From assembly GCF_047974105.1 (NCBI RefSeq), contig NZ_JBHYRS010000005.1:150659-214658 (forward strand): a stretch of DNA of 64,000 nucleotides, read 5' to 3'. The notes below the pieces were generated by a model that saw only the letters and a program-made list of their open reading frames with translations, did not search any database and had not been told where the DNA came from. Below, piece after piece: positions 16,134 through 24,037 of the stretch. The translations under genes were made by a program, and so were the position numbers. Numbering within the stretch: the stretch's first letter is position 1; every line of letters starts with the position of its first letter. The stretch is from Mitsuokella sp047974105 (GTDB taxonomy: Bacteria; Bacillota; Negativicutes; Selenomonadales; Selenomonadaceae).

Positions 16134-17752
16134 AGACTCAAGATGTGGGCGTAAATGATCTCCCATGGATAATCGAATATCATCCCGACCGCTGCACGAT
16201 GTGCGGCAGCTGCGTCGCTTCCTGCTCCTTTAAATCCATCAAAGTAGCAGTCCGCGGCCAGTCCCTGACAGTATCGGAAAAGCCGCTGCCGGAGCCGAAG
16301 AAAATTCATCAGGTCCGCCCGGTCATCAAGCAGGTGGCCAGTCTCACGGATTACTGCCGCGGCTGCGGGATCTGCGAGAAGGTTTGCCCGAATGATGCTA
16401 TTCATCCGGTGCGCAACCCCGATACGCGCAAGACCCTGCTCTCGAAGGACCACGGCCCGATTAAACGCGGCGGCCGTACGAACCTCAACGCACAGCGCAC
16501 GCTCGATTCCATCGTGGTCGGCCGTATCTCTCAGATGACGGACCCGTCGCTCGATGCTGCGCGCCATACGTTCGATATCCGTTCCCCGTTTGGCCGCGTG
16601 CTCTCGGCAAAAGAACTGCCCTTTGCCATTAAAGACGGCAAGCTCGTCGAGACGAAGCATACGCCGCCGGTTCATTGGATTTATCCGCTGATTTTCTCGG
16701 ATATGTCCATTGGTGCTCTTTCAACCCGTGCCTGGGAAGCCGTAGCACTGGCTGTTGGCTACCTCAACGAGAAATGCGGCCTGCCGGTCCGCATGAGCTC
16801 CGGTGAAGGCGGCATGCCGGTAAAACTCCTCGAATCGGATTATCTCAAATACTTCATCATCCAGATCGCTTCCGGTCATTTCGGCTGGAACCGCATCATC
16901 AAGGCCATGCCGCATATGAAGACGGACCCTGCGGGCGTCCTCATCAAGATTGGTCAGGGTGCAAAACCGGGCGACGGCGGTCTGCTGCCGGAGGCAAAGG
17001 TCGCCGAGCACGTACAGGCTATCCGCGGTGTACCGAAGGCAACGCTGGCTTCGCCGCCAAACCATCAGGGCCTGTATTCCATCGAGGAATCGGTCCAGAA
17101 GATGCATCTTTCGATGAATGCAGCCTTTGGCTTCCGCGTACCGGTCGCCATCAAATGCGCGGCTTCGGCTACGTCGGTTTCGGTTTACAACAACCTGCTG
17201 CGTGATCCGTATAAGATTTGCGGCGGTTTCTTCATCGACGGCATTCAGGGCGGCACGGGTGCAGCCAACGAGGTCTCGCTTGACCACACGGGCCATCCGG
17301 TCGTTTCGAAAATCCGCGACTGCTATCTCGCAGCTGTCAAGCAGGGCCTGCAGGGCCAGATCCCGCTTTACGGCGGCGGCGGCATCGGCATGACAGGCAA
17401 TGCTGCGGCAGATGCCTTCAAGATGATGTGCCTCGGTGCCAACGGCGTGTTCTGCGGCAAGATCCTGATTCAGCTGCTCGGCTGCATCGGCAACGAGCAG
17501 GGCCGCTGCAATTCCTGCAACACCGGCAAGTGCCCGATGGGCATCTGCTCGCAGGACCCGCGCCTTGTCAAACGCCTCGATATCGACCGCGGCGCACAGA
17601 AGATCGTCGATTATGTACTGACCTTCGATACGGAGCTCAAGAAGCTCATGGCGCCAATCGGCAACAGTTCGCTGCCAATCGGCCGCAGCGACGCACTCGT
17701 CTCGACCGACAAGGCCGTGGCAGACAAACTTGGCATCCAGTACGTTTGCTGA
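16121..17752 (+). CDS. Glutamate synthase, FMN/Fe-S synthase subunit with N-terminal ferredoxin domain
   Basis: The 543 residues hold two [4Fe-4S] motifs at the N-terminus (CTMCGSCVASCSF and CRGCGICEKVCPNDAI). The FMN-binding synthase barrel follows: PLIFSDMSIGALSTRAWEA, MSSGEGGMP, QGAKPGDGGLLP, DGIQGGTGAA and GGGGIGMTGNAAADAFKM. The Cys cluster CNSCNTGKCPMGIC fits the catalytic 3Fe-4S site. It forms glutamate from 2-oxoglutarate and ammonia. The ferredoxin-FMN layout is that of the archaeal-type GltB. The ATG at 16121 has TGGAGG upstream, inside the preceding gene. Confidence 0.93.
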   Translation: MEAVKTQDVGVNDLPWIIEYHPDRCTMCGSCVASCSFKSIKVAVRGQSLTVSEKPLPEPKKIHQVRPVIKQVASLTDYCRGCGICEKVCPNDAIHPVRNPDTRKTLLSKDHGPIKRGGRTNLNAQRTLDSIVVGRISQMTDPSLDAARHTFDIRSPFGRVLSAKELPFAIKDGKLVETKHTPPVHWIYPLIFSDMSIGALSTRAWEAVALAVGYLNEKCGLPVRMSSGEGGMPVKLLESDYLKYFIIQIASGHFGWNRIIKAMPHMKTDPAGVLIKIGQGAKPGDGGLLPEAKVAEHVQAIRGVPKATLASPPNHQGLYSIEESVQKMHLSMNAAFGFRVPVAIKCAASATSVSVYNNLLRDPYKICGGFFIDGIQGGTGAANEVSLDHTGHPVVSKIRDCYLAAVKQGLQGQIPLYGGGGIGMTGNAAADAFKMMCLGANGVFCGKILIQLLGCIGNEQGRCNSCNTGKCPMGICSQDPRLVKRLDIDRGAQKIVDYVLTFDTELKKLMAPIGNSSLPIGRSDALVSTDKAVADKLGIQYVC

Positions 17753-17770
17753 TAGCAGGAGGAGAGCTTA

Positions 17771-20107
17771 ATGTTTAAGATAGATACCATGAAAGGACAT
17801 GAACGCATGTCCACCCAGGACCTGCTCCTGGCCATCGGCGAAGCCGTCAAGCAGGGCGAGACGGATTTTGAAATCAAGGCCTCCGGTCAGCATGATATCG
17901 GCGGTCCGCTCTGGCATCCGGAAGGCAAGAAACTGCATTTCCACGTTTGGAATGCCGGCCAGCGCACTGGCTCCATGTGCCTGCCGAATACGGAAATCGT
18001 CATTGAGGAATCGACTTCTGCAGATGTCGGCTGGCTCAACGCCGGCGGCATCATCACCGTCAAGGGTGATGCCGGCGATACTGCCGGTCACTGCTCCTCA
18101 GGCGGCAAAATCTTCATCGGCGGCCGCGGCGGCACGCGTACGGGCTCGCTGATGAAGCACGATCCTCTTTACGAAGAGCCGGAACTCTGGATTTTGAAGA
18201 ATGTCGGTTCATTCTCGTTCGAGTTTATGGGCGGCGGCAAGGCTGTCGTCTGCGGCTATGACAGTGCGGAGTTCGACTCGGTCCTCGGCGAACGCGCCTG
18301 CGTCGGCATGGTCGGCGGCGTCGTTTATGTCCGCGGCGCGATTGGCACGCATCCGGCGGATATCGTCTGCGAAGACCTCAATGACGATGATATTGCCTTC
18401 CTCGCCGGCGGCATGGGCGATTTCCTCGCCCATATCGAGCGTCCGGAACTTGAGAAAGAGCTGACGAACTGGAACGAGTGGCATAAGCTGCGTCCGCTGA
18501 CGCGCGCTGAGCGCAAGCCAAAACCAGCGCCGGACCTCAAGTCGTTCCGTCTGCACGAATGGGTCAAGGGCGGTATCTTCTCCGATGTCGCTCATGACGA
18601 TTTCGCTGTTCATAATACGATTTCGCACGGTCTTTACCGTCTGCGCGTACCGAGCTGGGACAATGCACGGTACGCAGCGCCATGCGAATTCAACTGCCCG
18701 ACGGGTATTCCGACGCAGCTGCGCTATAAATACATCCGCAATGGCGAACTCGACAAGGCCATCCAGCTCGAACTCGACTATACGCCGTTCCCAGGTTCCG
18801 TCTGCGGTTCGGTCTGCCCGAATCCCTGCATGGACGCCTGCACGCGCGGCACGATTGATGAGCCAATCCAGATTGGCGACCTCGGCTACAGCTCGGCCTT
18901 CACGAAGGTAGAGCCGCCGCAAGAGCACACGGGCAAGAAAATCGGCATCATCGGCGGCGGCGTAGCCGGTCTGTCGACGGCCTGGCAGCTCGCGCGCAAG
19001 GGCCATGAGGTTACGGTCTATGACGATGCCGACCATATCGGCGGCAAACTCGAGCAGGTCATCCCGCGCGGCCGTCTGTCGCACGAACTCCTTGAATCTG
19101 AGCTCAAGCGCATCGAGAGCATCGGTGTCAAATTCGTCGAAGGCTGCAAGGTCGACCGTGAGAAATTCGACAAAATCCGCGAAGCCAGCGATGCTGTTGT
19201 CGTCGCTACGGGCGGTACGAAGTCGCGTTTCTTCCCTTGGGAAGGCGTTGAGTATTTGACGATGGGGCTCGAGTACCTCAAGGCCATCAACCGCGGCGAA
19301 CATCCGAAGACGGGCAAAAAAGTTGTCGTCATCGGCGCCGGCAACTCCGGCATGGACACGTGCCGCGGTGCTTACGAGATGGGGGCAGAATCTGTCATCG
19401 CCGTTGATGTGCAGAAGCCAGCTGCTTTTGCCAAGGAAATTGCTTATTTTGAAGGCCTTGGCGGCAAGATTGTCTGGCCGTTCTTCACGAGCAAGATCAC
19501 GCCGGAAGGTGTTTACGGCAACGATGGCCGCTTCATTGAAGCAGACCAGGTCATCGTTTCCATCGGTGAGCAGCCAGTGCTCGACTTCCTGCCGGAGGAT
19601 GAAGGCATCGAGTATTTCCGCAAGAGCTGGCTCGTGCCGCATAAAGATCTGTCCATCATGGACGGCGTTTTCACGGCCGGTGATACGATTAAGCCGGGCC
19701 GCCTGACGGATGCCATCGGCAGCGGCCGCAAGGCAGCCTGGTATGTCGACCAGTACGTCATGGGCAAAGAATACAAGGCCTTCCCTGAGAAGAAACAGGT
19801 TCCGGCTGAGCGTCTTTCCAAGGCTTATTTCGAGAAATGTCATCACTGCGAACTTGGCGACCCTGTCAGCGACTATAAGCGCTGCGTGAGCTGCGGTACC
19901 TGCCGCGACTGCAAGATGTGTCTCGAATCGTGCCCAGAAAAGGCCATCGACCGCGTTGTGCATGAAGATGGCACCATCGAGTACACGAGCAATCCGGACC
20001 GCTGCATCGGCTGCGGCATCTGCGCCGGCGTCTGCCCGTGCGGTGTCTGGACCATCAAGGACAATCCGGAGAAGATCCCGATGTATTCTACGGGTGAAAA
20101 AGCATAA
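17771..20107 (+). CDS. Glutamate synthase GXGXG domain fused to GltD-type oxidoreductase and ferredoxin domain
   Basis: A 778-residue three-part fusion. Residues about 1-260 form the right-handed beta-helix GXGXG domain (WLNAGGIITVKGDAGDTAG, GGKIFIGGRGGTRTG), normally the C-terminus of large GltB. Residues about 290-680 are the GltD-like flavoprotein: Fe-S region CEFNCPTGIP and CGSVCPNPCMDAC, FAD motif IGIIGGGVAGLS and NAD(P) motif VVVIGAGNSGMDT. The C-terminus has two ferredoxin motifs (CVSCGTCRDCKMCLESCP, CIGCGICAGVCPCG). It would feed electrons from NAD(P)H to the FMN subunit. The ATG at 17771 follows AGGAGGAGAG. Confidence 0.92.
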   Translation: MFKIDTMKGHERMSTQDLLLAIGEAVKQGETDFEIKASGQHDIGGPLWHPEGKKLHFHVWNAGQRTGSMCLPNTEIVIEESTSADVGWLNAGGIITVKGDAGDTAGHCSSGGKIFIGGRGGTRTGSLMKHDPLYEEPELWILKNVGSFSFEFMGGGKAVVCGYDSAEFDSVLGERACVGMVGGVVYVRGAIGTHPADIVCEDLNDDDIAFLAGGMGDFLAHIERPELEKELTNWNEWHKLRPLTRAERKPKPAPDLKSFRLHEWVKGGIFSDVAHDDFAVHNTISHGLYRLRVPSWDNARYAAPCEFNCPTGIPTQLRYKYIRNGELDKAIQLELDYTPFPGSVCGSVCPNPCMDACTRGTIDEPIQIGDLGYSSAFTKVEPPQEHTGKKIGIIGGGVAGLSTAWQLARKGHEVTVYDDADHIGGKLEQVIPRGRLSHELLESELKRIESIGVKFVEGCKVDREKFDKIREASDAVVVATGGTKSRFFPWEGVEYLTMGLEYLKAINRGEHPKTGKKVVVIGAGNSGMDTCRGAYEMGAESVIAVDVQKPAAFAKEIAYFEGLGGKIVWPFFTSKITPEGVYGNDGRFIEADQVIVSIGEQPVLDFLPEDEGIEYFRKSWLVPHKDLSIMDGVFTAGDTIKPGRLTDAIGSGRKAAWYVDQYVMGKEYKAFPEKKQVPAERLSKAYFEKCHHCELGDPVSDYKRCVSCGTCRDCKMCLESCPEKAIDRVVHEDGTIEYTSNPDRCIGCGICAGVCPCGVWTIKDNPEKIPMYSTGEKA

Positions 20108-20108
20108 A

Positions 20109-20124
20109 TGTTTCACGTGAAACA
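20109..20124. other. parS centromere-like site 3
   Basis: Exact TGTTTCACGTGAAACA, one base after the stop of the glutamate synthase operon, about 7.2 kb from site 2. Confidence 0.94.
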
Positions 20125-20134
20125 TTGAGTTTGT

Positions 20135-20171
20135 AAAAAAACTCCGCATCATTTTGGTGCGGAGTTTTTTG
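20135..20171. terminator. Bidirectional terminator after the glutamate synthase operon
   Basis: AAAAAACTCCGCA and TGCGGAGTTTTTT pair around TCATTTTGG. It serves the plus-strand operon and the converging MATE gene. Confidence 0.92.
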
Positions 20172-20189
20172 CTGTGCTTTTGCTTAGGA

Positions 20190-21548
20190 TTAGATAGGAC
20201 GGAGCTCGTGCGTCTGGCCGAAGTCGTGCAGGCGGGACAGCAGCAGGAACGTGCCGAATGCCAATGCCGTGACATCGGCGGCCGGTACGGCCAGCCATAC
20301 ACCGGTAAGGCCAAGGACCTGAGGGAGAAGCAGCAGATAGACGACGATTCCCAGCAGATTGCGGGCAAAGGACATCAGGGCAGAAGTACGCCCATCCGAA
20401 ATGGCCGTGAAAAATCCGGAAATGAAGAGATTGAAGCCGCAGAGCAGGAAGGAGAAGGAGAACAGGCGGAAGCCCGTGAGCGTGATATCATAGACATGGC
20501 CGCCTTCGGGCAGGAATAACATGATGAGCGGCTGAGCTAAAAGATGGGCAAAACTGAAGGAGAGCAGGGCGAAGCCTGCGATGATGACGAGGCTGAGTTT
20601 GACAAGGCGCAGGAGTTCGGAAAAAGCGCGTGCTCCGAAATGGAAGGAAAAAATCGGAGCTGTGCCAGTCACAAAGCCCATATAGACAGCGGTCAGCAGC
20701 ATCTCTGCGTAGAGGATGACGGAAATAGCGGCTACGCCGTCAGCCCCGGCATAATGGAAGGTCATGATATTGAAAAGGAATGTCGTAATGCCGACAGAAA
20801 GCTGGGTGACGAGTTCAGAACTGCCGTTGTACATAGTCTGCCCCAGTGCACGCCATTCCACAGCAGGTTTAGTGAAGCGCAGGAGACGGCTGCAGCGGGA
20901 AAAATAGACGAGACCGATGCCGGCGGCCAGCAGGTCAGCAAGGCCTGTAGCGAGTCCTGCTCCGGCTATGCCAAAACCGAGATGGGCCAGAAAGAGGTAA
21001 TCAAGACCCGCATTGGTGAGTCCTGCCAGTATCGATACGATAAATCCCTGTGTAGGACGGCCATCGGCGATAAAGAAGGAATTGAAGAGAATCATCAAAG
21101 CGGCGAAGGGATAGAAGGGCAGCAGGGCATAGAGGTAGGCACGGCAGTCGGCAAGCAGAGCCTCAGAAGCGCCGAGCAAAACGAGCAGTCCGTCGCCTGC
21201 CAGAAAGGCCAGCAGGGCGAAAAAACCTGCCATGACCGAGGTCACGACGGCGAGCAGAGAAAAGCGGCGGCGTGCAGCCGAAAGATTCCCTTCGCCGAGA
21301 TTCTTGGCCACGAGGGCCGAGCCGCCCGAGGCCATCATGATGGCAAGACCGAGCACGAGATTGATGACAGGATAAACAATATTCGAAGCCGCCAGTGCAT
21401 CACTGCCGGCAAAGCGCCCGATGAAAATGCCGTCCGTTACCGTGTAGAGGGAGATGACAATCATCATGCCAATGGACGGCAGGGCAAAGCGCAGCAGGCT
21501 CAAAAGTTTGAAATGCCTGCCGAGCGGCGATTTCAAAGCGGTATTCAT
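20190..21548 (-). CDS. MATE family efflux transporter
   Basis: The 452-residue polytopic protein has about 12 membrane segments in two related halves. LPSIGMMIVISLYTVTDGIF and FIGRFAGSDALAASNIVYPV near the N-terminus are typical of MATE (MepA/NorM-like) exporters, which use Na+ or H+ gradients to expel cationic drugs. It is divergent from a MerR regulator and has a MerR-type promoter, so inducible export of a toxic compound is likely; the substrate is unknown. Confidence 0.93.
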   Translation of the reverse strand: MNTALKSPLGRHFKLLSLLRFALPSIGMMIVISLYTVTDGIFIGRFAGSDALAASNIVYPVINLVLGLAIMMASGGSALVAKNLGEGNLSAARRRFSLLAVVTSVMAGFFALLAFLAGDGLLVLLGASEALLADCRAYLYALLPFYPFAALMILFNSFFIADGRPTQGFIVSILAGLTNAGLDYLFLAHLGFGIAGAGLATGLADLLAAGIGLVYFSRCSRLLRFTKPAVEWRALGQTMYNGSSELVTQLSVGITTFLFNIMTFHYAGADGVAAISVILYAEMLLTAVYMGFVTGTAPIFSFHFGARAFSELLRLVKLSLVIIAGFALLSFSFAHLLAQPLIMLFLPEGGHVYDITLTGFRLFSFSFLLCGFNLFISGFFTAISDGRTSALMSFARNLLGIVVYLLLLPQVLGLTGVWLAVPAADVTALAFGTFLLLSRLHDFGQTHELRPI

Positions 21549-21584
21549 GTTATCAAGATCCTTTCAGAAAAATGTTCTATACTC

Positions 21585-21615
21585 ATGGTAAAGTATACAG
21601 TCACTGTAAAGTCAA
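21585..21615 (-). promoter_or_regulatory. MerR-type promoter of the MATE gene with 19-bp spacer
   Basis: Minus strand: -35 TTGACT (21610-21615) and -10 TACCAT (21585-21590) are 19 bp apart, the over-long spacing that MerR activators correct by twisting DNA. The perfect palindrome TACAGTCACTGTA (21596-21608) lies inside the spacer, exactly where MerR dimers bind. The adjacent divergent MerR gene is the obvious ligand-sensing activator. Confidence 0.8.
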
Positions 21616-21627
21616 GGAGGGCTCGAA

Positions 21628-22500
21628 ATGGAACGCGGTCTGAGTTTCCACACAGGAGAATTTGCCAAACTCTGCGGCGTCAATAAGCGTACGCTTCATT
21701 ATTATGATGAGCAGGGCATTTTTTCACCGGACCATGTTGGCGAAAATGGCTATCGCTATTATTCGGTAAGGCAGTGTTATCCGTTCATCATGATCCGCAT
21801 GCTGCGTCAGATGGGGCTGGACCTTTCGGAAATCAAGGAATATATGGAACACCGCAGTCCGGCAGGGCTTGAAAAATTGCTCGCGGAACAGGAGACTTGG
21901 CTGGATGAAGAGATTTGCAAGCTTCAATATATGAAGGAGATTGTGCGCAATCAGCGTCATACTCTCGCCCTTGTCAAAAATATTCGCTGCGGTGAAGTGG
22001 TCATCGAGAAATGGCCGGCGGCCAAACTCATTTATTCGCGCTCCGTGCGTAAATTCATGCTTCAGGGGAATCAGGGCAGTGTGGAGCGCATTATCATGGA
22101 GCATATGCGCTATATGCTGGAGCATAATCTGACGACTGGCACGGCATTTGGCGCTATGGCAGCAAAAGAAGATATTCTGCAGGGGCATGAGCATATCCTG
22201 ACACGTTTTTTTACCGTGACGACAAAATCCCTGCAGAATGTGCCAGCGGAGTTTTGTGCGGTCCGGCCGGCCGGCAGCTACCTTGTGACGTATTTTTCAG
22301 GTGACTATATGGCGACGCATGCTTCTTATCAAAAACTGCGTCAGTATCTTTTGTCACATCCCGATTTGCAGGCAGGCGCGTTTTCTTATGAGGAAAGCAT
22401 CATTGAGGATTTGGGGACCGCCAATCCCAGTGAGTATATCACGCGTATCGGTATCCCGTTATTGCCATCTGAGAACAATATGAAGTCAAGAGAGGAATGA
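21628..22500 (+). CDS. MerR family transcriptional activator with ligand-binding C-domain
   Basis: 290 residues. The N-terminal winged helix (FHTGEFAKLCGVNKRTLHYY, DEQGIFSP, ENGYRYYS) and a coiled-coil linker (about 85-125) are followed by a C-terminal part of about 160 residues resembling BmrR/GyrI-type multidrug-sensing domains (IEKWPAAKLIY and FGAMAAKEDILQG). It probably senses compounds exported by the neighbouring MATE pump. The ATG at 21628 follows AAGGAGG. It is 7 nt from the downstream LysR gene, so both may share a transcript. Confidence 0.9.
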   Translation: MERGLSFHTGEFAKLCGVNKRTLHYYDEQGIFSPDHVGENGYRYYSVRQCYPFIMIRMLRQMGLDLSEIKEYMEHRSPAGLEKLLAEQETWLDEEICKLQYMKEIVRNQRHTLALVKNIRCGEVVIEKWPAAKLIYSRSVRKFMLQGNQGSVERIIMEHMRYMLEHNLTTGTAFGAMAAKEDILQGHEHILTRFFTVTTKSLQNVPAEFCAVRPAGSYLVTYFSGDYMATHASYQKLRQYLLSHPDLQAGAFSYEESIIEDLGTANPSEYITRIGIPLLPSENNMKSREE

Positions 22501-22507
22501 AGGTACT

Positions 22508-23368
22508 ATGGATTTAAAGCAGATGCGTTATTTTCTCGCCATTGTAGAAGAACGTCAGATTACAGCGGCCGCCCGCCGGCTGCATATGGCTCAGCCGCCC
22601 CTGAGCAGCCAGATGAAAATGCTCGAGGATGAACTTGGCATGAAGCTCTTCCGCCGCGGACCGCATCACATCGAGCTGACCGATGCGGGAAGGCTGCTTG
22701 CGGAGCGCGCAGCACAGCTGCTCGACATGGCCGCGATGACAAAAAGAGAAATGCAGGATATGAAACAGGGCACACGCGGGACACTGTCACTTGGGACTGT
22801 GTCATCATCCGGCAATGTCCTGCAGAATGAGGGCATGCAGTCTTTTCGCGAACATTTTCCGCATGTGCGTTTTGAAATTCACGATGGCAATACATATCAG
22901 CTCATCAATCTGCTTGAAAAAGGCATCATCGAAATCGGCATCGTGCGCACGCCTTTTAACGCGGTGCATTTTAACTGCAAGTACCGTCAGCCGGAGCCCA
23001 TGATTGCCGCGATGACGCCGGAACTCGACTGGGATGAGACGAAAACAGAAATAGAGGCAGAAGAACTCGCGGAAAAACCGTTAATACTCTATCGCCGCTT
23101 TGAGCAGCTGCTCATGGATACCTTTGCGGCCCATGATTTTACGCCGGATGTCTGCTGCCTCAATGATGATGCCCGCACGACCATTCTCTGGGCCAATGCG
23201 GGACTCGGCGTTGCCATCGCGCCGCAGTCTGCCCTTTCTCTGGCGGCGCATGACAATCTGCACTGCAAGGTCATAAAAGAAAAATTTCTTTATACGCGCC
23301 TGGCTGCCATTTGGCCGCGGGAACGCTATTTATCCGCCATTGCACGCAACTTTCTCTCTTATTTCTGA
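22508..23368 (+). CDS. LysR family transcriptional regulator
   Basis: 286 residues: N-terminal helix-turn-helix (MRYFLAIVEERQITAAARRL, MAQPPLSSQMKMLEDELG, LFRR) and a periplasmic-binding-like effector domain (LGTVSSSGNVLQNEGMQSFR onward, GLGVAIAPQSA near the end). CatM/BenM-like LysR proteins share this layout, but the effector cannot be read from sequence. The start lies 7 nt after the MerR gene; the target genes are not evident. Confidence 0.92.
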   Translation: MDLKQMRYFLAIVEERQITAAARRLHMAQPPLSSQMKMLEDELGMKLFRRGPHHIELTDAGRLLAERAAQLLDMAAMTKREMQDMKQGTRGTLSLGTVSSSGNVLQNEGMQSFREHFPHVRFEIHDGNTYQLINLLEKGIIEIGIVRTPFNAVHFNCKYRQPEPMIAAMTPELDWDETKTEIEAEELAEKPLILYRRFEQLLMDTFAAHDFTPDVCCLNDDARTTILWANAGLGVAIAPQSALSLAAHDNLHCKVIKEKFLYTRLAAIWPRERYLSAIARNFLSYF

Positions 23369-23507
23369 TGTTCTTCGTCAGAAAAGATTTAACGAAAATC
23401 CAACGCCCGATTAAAGGGATTGCAAGCTCGCCGCTTTAGAATAGAGCCATCATCAAGGAAGGCAAAAGCCCCTTGCGATGGAATAGAAGATGAGAGGAGC
23501 GATCCTT

Positions 23508-23840
23508 ATGAAAATCCAGAATATCAAAAAAGCGTGGAAAAAGAGCATGGCCCTCGCCCTTGCAGGCCTCATGAGCTTTGGCATCGCGAGCACGACGCTG
23601 ACGGTTTCGGCCGAGGCTGCCTCGCGCCACGAGCCGCCGCGTTATGAACAGCAGAATAACCGTCATGATACAGGTGACCGCAACTGGGAATATCAGCGCC
23701 GCGATGGCGAGCAGGGCCGTTACGACCACAACCGCAAGCCGCCTAAGAAGAGTTCGAGCAGCTCGCATTCGACTGGTGAAGTCACGACCGCCGCTGTGCT
23801 CGGCGCCGTGGTCGGTGCTGTCATTGCCAAGAACACCTGA
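23508..23840 (+). CDS. Small secreted basic protein, unknown function
   Basis: 110 residues. A Lys-rich start and hydrophobic core ending TVSAEAAS give a clear signal peptide (cleavage near residue 35). The mature part is short, rich in Arg, His, Asn and Ser, and ends in a Gly/Ala/Val stretch (AAVLGAVVGAVIAKNT) that resembles a glycine-zipper membrane segment. ATG 23508 is preceded by GAGAGGAG; an in-frame ATG at 23490 is worse placed. Monocistronic, with a terminator at 23903. No family recognised. Confidence 0.72.
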   Translation: MKIQNIKKAWKKSMALALAGLMSFGIASTTLTVSAEAASRHEPPRYEQQNNRHDTGDRNWEYQRRDGEQGRYDHNRKPPKKSSSSSHSTGEVTTAAVLGAVVGAVIAKNT

Positions 23841-23902
23841 TACTGATACCTGATACGCAGTTTGGTGTATAGAAAGGAGAAGCGTAAATTTCGACTGAGA
23901 AC

Positions 23903-23933
23903 AGAAAACCGCCATCCCTGGATGGCGGTTTTC
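23903..23933 (+). terminator. Rho-independent terminator
   Basis: AGAAAACCGCCATCC and ATGGCGGTTTTCT pair around a short CTGG-type loop, 62 nt after the small secreted gene. The region to 24037 has no other evident element. Confidence 0.9.
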
Positions 23934-24037
23934 TATTGTCGGGAACTTCTGCAACTTCCTTCATGACGGATATGCTGGATAGAAAATAGCATGATATAAT
24001 GAAGGAAATGACTGGATGAGATGAGAGGATGGATGAT

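Noticed and set aside
18209..20368. 719-residue antisense open frame across the GltD-type gene
   Set aside because: It is a shadow created by GC-rich codon usage; the opposite strand has full family motifs and this frame matches nothing recognisable.
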